A stretch of DNA of 64,000 nucleotides, from contig OZ252295.1 in assembly GCA_965250195.1 (NCBI GenBank), positions 1,116,001 through 1,180,000 on the forward strand, written 5' to 3'. Both the position numbers and the translations under genes were made by a program. The notes below the pieces were generated by a model that did no database searches, was not told the DNA's origin, and saw only the letters and a list, made by a program, of their open reading frames with translations. The stretch comes from CAUZIR01 sp965250195 (lineage in GTDB: Bacteria; Chloroflexota; Dehalococcoidia; Lucifugimonadales; UBA2962). Each line of letters begins with the position of its first letter. Within the stretch, counting starts at the first letter, position 1. Of this stretch, positions 58,705-64,000 are shown piece by piece.

Positions 58705-61308
58705 ATGGAGGAGACGCCAGTGGTTGCTTCGAGCACAATAAACGGCATGACACGAAGCGTTGGATCGGTACTGGGGTCCGTGGGCGAAAGCCTCGGTGCG
58801 GTACTGCCCGGCCCGGCAAAAGCCTATGCGGTTGCCCTCCCGGCAGCCGGGCTGGGTGCGGTAGGCGCCCTCGCATACATTTTCAGGAGCCCCCTTAGCG
58901 ACGCCTATAACTCCGTGGAAGAGGCTGTCGTCACCGCTGTCGGTCTTGGTGTCGTGCCGTTAGGTCTGTGGGCGGTAGCCATTTTAGCGGTTCTCGTTTT
59001 TCGACCTGTCTGGATCTCCAACTTGCGGGCGTGGGCGAGCACTTTGGCGTTGGCCCTCGCCGCGACGGCGGCGATGTCCGCCTTCCAAACCGACTTCGGC
59101 TCTTCCCTGGAGATCTTCACGCGAGGCGGCGAGGTGTCGTTGGGCGGCGACGTAGCCGCGGACATCACCGGTGGTGCCGCCTGGCTGGCCTGGGTCATTG
59201 CTGCGGGCCTGGCGATTGTCGCTGGCGTGATCGTCCTCCCGGCGCTCATGGTTCAGGCCGCTTCTGGCGCGGGAGTTTTGGGCGGCAGGGTCGGAATTGG
59301 AGCCTACCTGGCATCGTTGGCGGCGGGCAGAGGCCTGGGGCTTGGTGTCGTCGGCCTGTACGGGTGGGTGGTCACCGCGATAAGAGAGCGCAGCGCTTCG
59401 GCAGCGGCCGGCCAAGAAACAGAGGTTCCGCCAAAGGTGATGACCCCCTACGTTCGGGATCATACCCCGTTCGGGCAGGGGCAGTCGGAGGGCCTCGGCG
59501 ATGCAGTCGATGCCGAAGGGTCCGACCCCGTAGGCGATTTGGGTGAGTCGTCGGTAGAACAAGAGATCGTGCAAGGCGAGGTCATCGAGGAGTACACGAC
59601 AACGGTTGTGGAGGACGAGGTGGACGACTCTGTTCCCAACCCCGCTCCCACCGACACCAACACCCCCAACGGCGCCAAGGTAAACAAATTCTGGAACAAA
59701 TCGGAGGAGGGTTTAGGGCAAGCGGTCGGTGAGGTCGTAGACACCGTGTCAGAGCCGGCCGCTGCGGCAGTCGCCGCGTCGGCCGCCTCCAGTCCGATCC
59801 TCGACAAATGGGCCAGCGCCTGGTCGCTACCCGGAACGTCGATGCTCCTGGACACGAAGGTTGAGGGCATCTCCCAGGCGGAGATGGACGAGACCTCGGC
59901 GAAGATTCAAACTACCCTGGGCGACTACGGAGTCGAGGTCGGCGTCAAGATGACCCAGCCCGGTCCCGCGGTAACCATGTACGGCCTGGAGCCGGGATGG
60001 GTCAGGCGATACAAACAAGAAAACGCTATCGACGAGCAGGGCAAGCCGCTCCTCAACCAGGCGGGCAGGCCCATCAAACGTAGGGTGGAGACCAAGACGA
60101 GAGTAAAGGTCGATGCCATATTTCAGCGAGAGAAGGATCTCGCCCTGGCGCTGAGAACACCGGCCATTCGAATCGAGTCGCCGGTCAAGGGCACTTCCCT
60201 GGTCGGCATTGAGGTCCCGAACGCCGTTCCGGACTTGGTCAGCCTGCGGTCAGTCATGGAGAGTGATGAGTTCTCTAACCTGCGTAAGAAGGGTGCATTG
60301 CCCATCGCACTCGGTCAAGGTAGTGGAGGCGAGACGGCGGTTCTCGACCTCGCACGCATGCCGCACCTGCTCGTGGCCGGGGCGACCGGCAGCGGTAAGA
60401 GCGTGTGTCTAAACACAATCGTTTCGTGCCTGACCATGGAAAAGTCACCGTCCGAGCTCAGACTCTTGCTCGTCGACCCCAAACGGGTCGAGCTGACCCC
60501 ATACAACGGCCTCCCACACCTCCTGACGCCGGTCGTAGTGGAGACCGACAAGGTCGTGCCGCTCTTTAAGGCCCTGATCGTAGAGATGTTCAAACGGTAT
60601 CGGCACATGGAGCAGATGGGGGTGCGCAACATCGCCTCGTTCAACGCCAAGTCGACCGAGAAGATGCCTTACCTCGTCCTGGTGGTCGACGAGTTGGCGG
60701 ACCTGATGATGACCGCGTCGGTGGAGGTTGAGCAGACCTTGTGCCGCCTGGCCCAGTTGGGACGGGCGACCGGCATACACCTGATCATCGCCACACAGCG
60801 CCCGTCGGTGGACGTCCTCACCGGCCTCATTAAGGCCAATTTCCCTAGCCGCATCGCCTTCGGAGTTACATCACAAATTGACTCCCGTACAATCTTGGAC
60901 TCATCCGGAGCCGAAAAGCTGCTAGGACGAGGCGACATGCTCTACCAGCCTATAGACGCTTCGCGACCCGGCCGGGTGCAGGGCGTGTTCATCTCCGATG
61001 ACGAGATTTCGAACCTGGTGGGCTACTGGGGGAAGACGACCTGGGCGCCCTTGCCCGCCGTCGGACTCGAAGTACCCGAGGACGAAGAGGGCGGCGGTGA
61101 CAAGGGCGGGTCTGTCGGCACAGGGGACGATCTTATCGACCGGGCGATCGAACTCGCCCACAAAGAGCGCAAGCTTTCGACCTCGCTGCTGCAACGCCGA
61201 CTACGCATCGGTTATCCTCGCGCGGCCCGGCTCATGGATGAGCTGGAGGACCAGGGCATAGTGGGACCGAGCGATGGCTCCAAGTCCCGCGATGTTATAC
61301 TCGGTTAG
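58705..61308 (+). CDS. ftsK: FtsK/SpoIIIE family DNA translocase
   Basis: An 867-residue translocase. Residues 40-230 hold about four membrane helices. Residues 230-370 form an acidic linker. The motor has Walker A GATGSGKSVCLNTIV (residues 558-572) and Walker B YLVLVVDELADLMM, followed by RPSVDVLTGLIKANFPSRIAFGVTSQIDSRTILD. The gamma winged helix DDLIDRAIELAHKERKLSTSLLQRRLRIGYPRAARLMDELEDQGIVG ends the protein. It pumps DNA at the septum and should read polar KOPS-like sites. The ATG at 58705 is 100 nt after RNase J. Confidence 0.93.
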   Translation: MEETPVVASSTINGMTRSVGSVLGSVGESLGAVLPGPAKAYAVALPAAGLGAVGALAYIFRSPLSDAYNSVEEAVVTAVGLGVVPLGLWAVAILAVLVFRPVWISNLRAWASTLALALAATAAMSAFQTDFGSSLEIFTRGGEVSLGGDVAADITGGAAWLAWVIAAGLAIVAGVIVLPALMVQAASGAGVLGGRVGIGAYLASLAAGRGLGLGVVGLYGWVVTAIRERSASAAAGQETEVPPKVMTPYVRDHTPFGQGQSEGLGDAVDAEGSDPVGDLGESSVEQEIVQGEVIEEYTTTVVEDEVDDSVPNPAPTDTNTPNGAKVNKFWNKSEEGLGQAVGEVVDTVSEPAAAAVAASAASSPILDKWASAWSLPGTSMLLDTKVEGISQAEMDETSAKIQTTLGDYGVEVGVKMTQPGPAVTMYGLEPGWVRRYKQENAIDEQGKPLLNQAGRPIKRRVETKTRVKVDAIFQREKDLALALRTPAIRIESPVKGTSLVGIEVPNAVPDLVSLRSVMESDEFSNLRKKGALPIALGQGSGGETAVLDLARMPHLLVAGATGSGKSVCLNTIVSCLTMEKSPSELRLLLVDPKRVELTPYNGLPHLLTPVVVETDKVVPLFKALIVEMFKRYRHMEQMGVRNIASFNAKSTEKMPYLVLVVDELADLMMTASVEVEQTLCRLAQLGRATGIHLIIATQRPSVDVLTGLIKANFPSRIAFGVTSQIDSRTILDSSGAEKLLGRGDMLYQPIDASRPGRVQGVFISDDEISNLVGYWGKTTWAPLPAVGLEVPEDEEGGGDKGGSVGTGDDLIDRAIELAHKERKLSTSLLQRRLRIGYPRAARLMDELEDQGIVGPSDGSKSRDVILG

Positions 61309-61419
61309 CGTCGAGGGGCGCGTCCTTCCGCATCTTTAGAAGTCGGCTGAAGCGGAGCCGACGCCGGAGTGTTCGCTCGGCGGGCCGTCGGGTGGTCCGG
61401 GTACTCGGAGGACCTTCGG

Positions 61420-63324
61420 ATGGTTCGTAGCCTTGCAGACCTTCTTAGCTCTGTGGTGCGCCGCGGCGGCAAAGCCGAAGAGCAGCGAGCGTACGCCATG
61501 CGCGAGACCTGCCTGGTATGCGGCGCCATACTCATCGACTCCCCCCTCTATAACCAGTTGCGGGTATGCCCCGTGTGCCGGTTTCACTACGCCATGTCGG
61601 CACGTGACCGGATCGTCTCGATCGCCGACCAGGGCACTTTCCGCGAGATCAACCGGTCCATAATCTCGCTCGACCCCCTGTCGTTTTCATCCAGGGTTTC
61701 CTACAAGCGCAAGATTTTCTCCGACCAGCGCCGAACGGGACTAACCGAGGCAGTGGTTACGGGCACTTGCGCCATCGGGGGCAGCCCTTCGGTTCTGGTC
61801 GTTTTGGACTTCGGATTCATGGGCGGGTCGATGGGCACAGTGGTGGGGGAAAAGGTGGCGCTGGCCTTCGAGCACGCCGCCAAGCGAAAGTTGCCGGTCG
61901 TGGCGGTCGTCACCAGCGGTGGGAGCCGCATACAAGAAGGCCTGCTCTCATTGCTTCAGATGGCCAAGACGACGGTGGCCGTCAACCGCTTCGCCGAGAG
62001 GCGACTGCCGTTCATCTCCGTCCTGGCCAACCCGTCTACCGGCCAGGCGTTCGCCAGCTTCGCCAATCTAGCCGACGTTGTCGTGGCCGAACCCGGAGCC
62101 ATCGTCGGCTTCGCCCCCATGAGCAGCCTCGAGGCCGGCGAGAAGCGCCCCCTGTCCACCGAGGCGCACACGTCCGAGGCCCAGCTGGCAAACGGCATGA
62201 TCGACGAGGTATTGGATCGCACCGAGCTTCGCGAAATGCTCTCGGTGCTATTGGAGTTGACTGGTCCGGAATTCCGCCTTAGCTACCGTAAGCGCCGGCC
62301 GAAGACCGTAGTCTCGCTGCCCAGGCAGCGCGCGTGGCAGTCGGTATCCCTGGCTCGCCACACCGCCCGGCCCACCGCCGCGGATTACATAGGCCGCATC
62401 GTCCTTAACTTCGTCGAACTGAGGGGGGACAGGACCTACGGGGACGACCCGGCAATCATTTGTGGACTTGGGCACCTCGGCGCACAGACGGTCGTTGTCA
62501 TAGGCCAGGAGCGAGGCCGTGACGGGAAACAGGACAGGCACGACGGCATGACATCGCCCGAGGGCTTTCGCAAGGCCCAGCGGGCCATGCGCCTGGCCGA
62601 GAAGTTTGAGGTGCCGGTCGTCACCCTCGTCGATACCCCACGGCCGTACCCCGGCCTGGAGTCCGAGAGGCGGGGCATCGGTAACGCCATCGCCGCCGCC
62701 ATGGCTCAATTGGCCAACCTTGAGGTGCCGACTATCGCCGCCATCATCGGGGAAGGAGGCAGCGAAGGCGCCCTGACGTTCGCGGTGGCCGACCGTGTAT
62801 TGATTATGCAAAACGCCATCTACACGGTAATGTCCCCGGAGGACGCCGCGGGCATCATCTACCAGGATGAGTCGAAGGCGGAGGAGGCGGCCGAGTCGCT
62901 GAGGCTCACCGCTGCCGACTGTCTGGAATTGGGAATAGTCGACGAGGTCGTGCACGAGCCGGTGGGCGCCGCTCACTCCAGCCCGGACGAGGCCGCCAGG
63001 CACCTGCGTCGTGGCCTGCTCCGGCACCTGGCCGAGCTGGGCGCCTGGTCCAACTTCCGCCGGTCCAGGCGCAGGTATCGCAAGTTCCGCAAGGTTGGAG
63101 AGTACAGTTCACAGTTCCGTGTGGCGATCAACCGCGAAATCGACGCGCTACAGGGTGCCATCCCGGTCGCCGACAAGGAAGAGGCCCCCACCGACCTCGC
63201 CCGTCGCCGGGTCGAACTCGAAGAGGCGGCTTCGTTAGAAGTTATCGGCGACCACGACCATCCCGATGAAGGCGACGAGTCTGCTGAGTCGTCTGGGCCG
63301 CCCTCCAAACCTGCCGAGGGGTAA
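61420..63324 (+). CDS. accDA: Fused acetyl-CoA carboxylase carboxyltransferase AccD-AccA
   Basis: A 634-residue fusion. The AccD half starts with a zinc ribbon (Cys31, Cys34, Cys50, Cys53 in CLVCG and CPVC) and includes VLDFGFMGGSMGTVVGEKVALAFEHA, VTSGGSRIQEGLLSLLQMAKT and EPGAIVGFAP. The AccA half has NFVELRGDRTYGDDPAIICGLG, PEGFRKAQRAMRLAEKFEVPVVTLVDTP and IAAIIGEGGSEGALTFAVADRVLIMQNAIYTVMSPE. It transfers the carboxyl group from biotin to acetyl-CoA. accB and accC are not here. I chose the ATG at 61420 with GGAGG in front; a GTG at 61369 would add 17 residues. Confidence 0.92.
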   Translation: MVRSLADLLSSVVRRGGKAEEQRAYAMRETCLVCGAILIDSPLYNQLRVCPVCRFHYAMSARDRIVSIADQGTFREINRSIISLDPLSFSSRVSYKRKIFSDQRRTGLTEAVVTGTCAIGGSPSVLVVLDFGFMGGSMGTVVGEKVALAFEHAAKRKLPVVAVVTSGGSRIQEGLLSLLQMAKTTVAVNRFAERRLPFISVLANPSTGQAFASFANLADVVVAEPGAIVGFAPMSSLEAGEKRPLSTEAHTSEAQLANGMIDEVLDRTELREMLSVLLELTGPEFRLSYRKRRPKTVVSLPRQRAWQSVSLARHTARPTAADYIGRIVLNFVELRGDRTYGDDPAIICGLGHLGAQTVVVIGQERGRDGKQDRHDGMTSPEGFRKAQRAMRLAEKFEVPVVTLVDTPRPYPGLESERRGIGNAIAAAMAQLANLEVPTIAAIIGEGGSEGALTFAVADRVLIMQNAIYTVMSPEDAAGIIYQDESKAEEAAESLRLTAADCLELGIVDEVVHEPVGAAHSSPDEAARHLRRGLLRHLAELGAWSNFRRSRRRYRKFRKVGEYSSQFRVAINREIDALQGAIPVADKEEAPTDLARRRVELEEAASLEVIGDHDHPDEGDESAESSGPPSKPAEG

Positions 63325-63355
63325 CGAGGACAAGGACCCTTCATTGCAGCGCCTG

Positions 63356-63372
63356 GCCCGCAATGAGCGGGC
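63356..63372. terminator. Hairpin between convergent accDA and leuD
   Basis: GCCCGC-AATGA-GCGGGC forms a 6-bp stem with a 5-nt loop between two convergent genes. No T-run follows on either strand, so the role as a terminator is tentative. Confidence 0.4.
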
Positions 63373-63386
63373 AGACTGGAACCTCT

Positions 63387-64000
63387 CTAGCCTGTCAGTA
63401 CTCCCCCGTGGGCGCTCCGGCTCCCCTCGAACGCGGAGATACTAGACTCCAGTAGCATCGTCAGGCCTATGTCATCCAGTCCGTTGAGCATCGAGTGGCG
63501 GCGGAACTCGTCAATCGAGAAACTCTCGACCACGTCCTCATCGTCGTCCCAGACCCGTCGCGCCTCCAGGTCCACATGAAGGCTGTAACCGGGGTGATCC
63601 TGCGCGTTACGCAGTATCTTGCTGACGGCCTCATCCGGCAGCCGAACGGGCAGGAGGCCGTTCTGGAAACAGTTGTTGTAGAAAATGTCTGCGAACGACG
63701 GGGCAATGACGCACCTGAACCCGTAGTCGAGAAGCGCCCACGGCGCGTGTTCGCGCGAAGAACCGGAGCCGAAATTCGGTCCCGACACCAGTATCGACGC
63801 GTCCTCGTATCCGGGTCGGTTCAGCTCGAAGTCGGGATTGGGTGACCCATCCTCGAGCAGACGCCAGTCGAAAAACAACCACTGGCCATAGCCGGTGCGT
63901 TCGATTCGCTTGAGGAACTGCTTGGGGATGATCTGGTCCGTGTCGACGTTGACCCGGTCCAGCGGCGCCACAACACCGGAGTGATTCGTAAACGGGTCCA
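63387..64000 (-). CDS. leuD: 3-isopropylmalate dehydratase small subunit LeuD (5' end at window edge)
   Basis: About 204 residues of LeuD: VAPLDRVNVDTDQIIPKQFLKRIERTGYG is the family N-terminus, GPNFGSGSSREHAPWALLDYGFRCVIAPSFADIFYNNCFQNGLLPVRL the swivelling aconitase-like domain. A GTG at 63971 is possible, but the frame continues upstream as DPFTNHSGV, which is also LeuD-like, and the last two visible bases are TG. The true start codon most likely sits at the edge with its first base just outside. LeuD with LeuC isomerises isopropylmalate in leucine synthesis; leuC probably lies next, outside the window. Confidence 0.92.
   Translation of the reverse strand, partial: DPFTNHSGVVAPLDRVNVDTDQIIPKQFLKRIERTGYGQWLFFDWRLLEDGSPNPDFELNRPGYEDASILVSGPNFGSGSSREHAPWALLDYGFRCVIAPSFADIFYNNCFQNGLLPVRLPDEAVSKILRNAQDHPGYSLHVDLEARRVWDDDEDVVESFSIDEFRRHSMLNGLDDIGLTMLLESSISAFEGSRSAHGGVLTG

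Overview
The window is a GC-rich chromosomal segment packed with housekeeping and metabolic genes. I see no insertion sequences, phage genes, rRNA or CRISPR. The content suggests a free-living Chloroflexota bacterium, perhaps SAR202 or another Dehalococcoidia-like lineage. Pointers are a fused accD-accA, a type II glutamine synthetase, many short-chain dehydrogenases (seven, plus FabI and FabL), luciferase-like monooxygenases, lipoproteins with predicted lipoboxes, no visible LPS genes, and a T-box on ileS. This placement is an inference from gene content, not from a marker tree.

Layout. 1-5160: a truncated protein with a Ser/Gly/Tyr-repeat tail, a PAC2 protein, an SDR, SnoaL-like and SRPBCC small proteins, a zinc alcohol dehydrogenase and an unknown protein. 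5203-8613: a fatty-acid block with two hot-dog dehydratase subunits, plsX, fabG and a fabL-type enoyl-ACP reductase. 8640-20794: mixed metabolism and regulation, including a VOC protein, iscA-ygfZ, a luciferase-like enzyme, a divergent MarR/MFS pair with a palindromic operator, SDRs, fabI, a ROK kinase, arsR-SRPBCC, a lipoprotein, and an operon of Mrr_N protein, cNMP-binding protein and comF.

21042-29111 is the most unusual part. A transmembrane Cache sensor domain is fused to a circularly permuted ATP-grasp ligase. It is followed in a tight operon by an alpha-E protein (interrupted by one in-frame amber codon), a transglutaminase-like protease and a ProX-type solute-binding lipoprotein whose start overlaps the transglutaminase stop. 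A type II glutamine synthetase lies downstream and a branched-chain-amino-acid-type binding lipoprotein is divergent. I read this as a candidate membrane-sensed peptide or protein modification system.

29460-37064 is a minus-strand run: T-box leader, ileS, an MFS transporter, an RNase II-family exonuclease, a stand-alone RAM domain and tRNA-Pro(UGG). 37122-45467 holds an M42-like peptidase, two tandem luciferase-like enzymes, an HtrA-like protease with a frameshifted signal region, a YihY membrane protein, dCMP deaminase, DUF488 and ruvB. 45634-49398 is a methylmalonyl-CoA operon (mutase large subunit, acyl-CoA dehydrogenase, epimerase, B12-binding subunit). 49453-52553 is a metal ABC transporter with a Fur-like palindrome and a LppX-DUF3105 lipoprotein. 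53432-63324 is a core block: yceD, rpmF, fabD, nusB, acpP, UDG, RNase J, FtsK and AccDA. leuD runs off the right edge.

Several first-in-operon genes have a TANNNT box exactly 6 nt before the ATG. This implies leaderless transcripts are common here.
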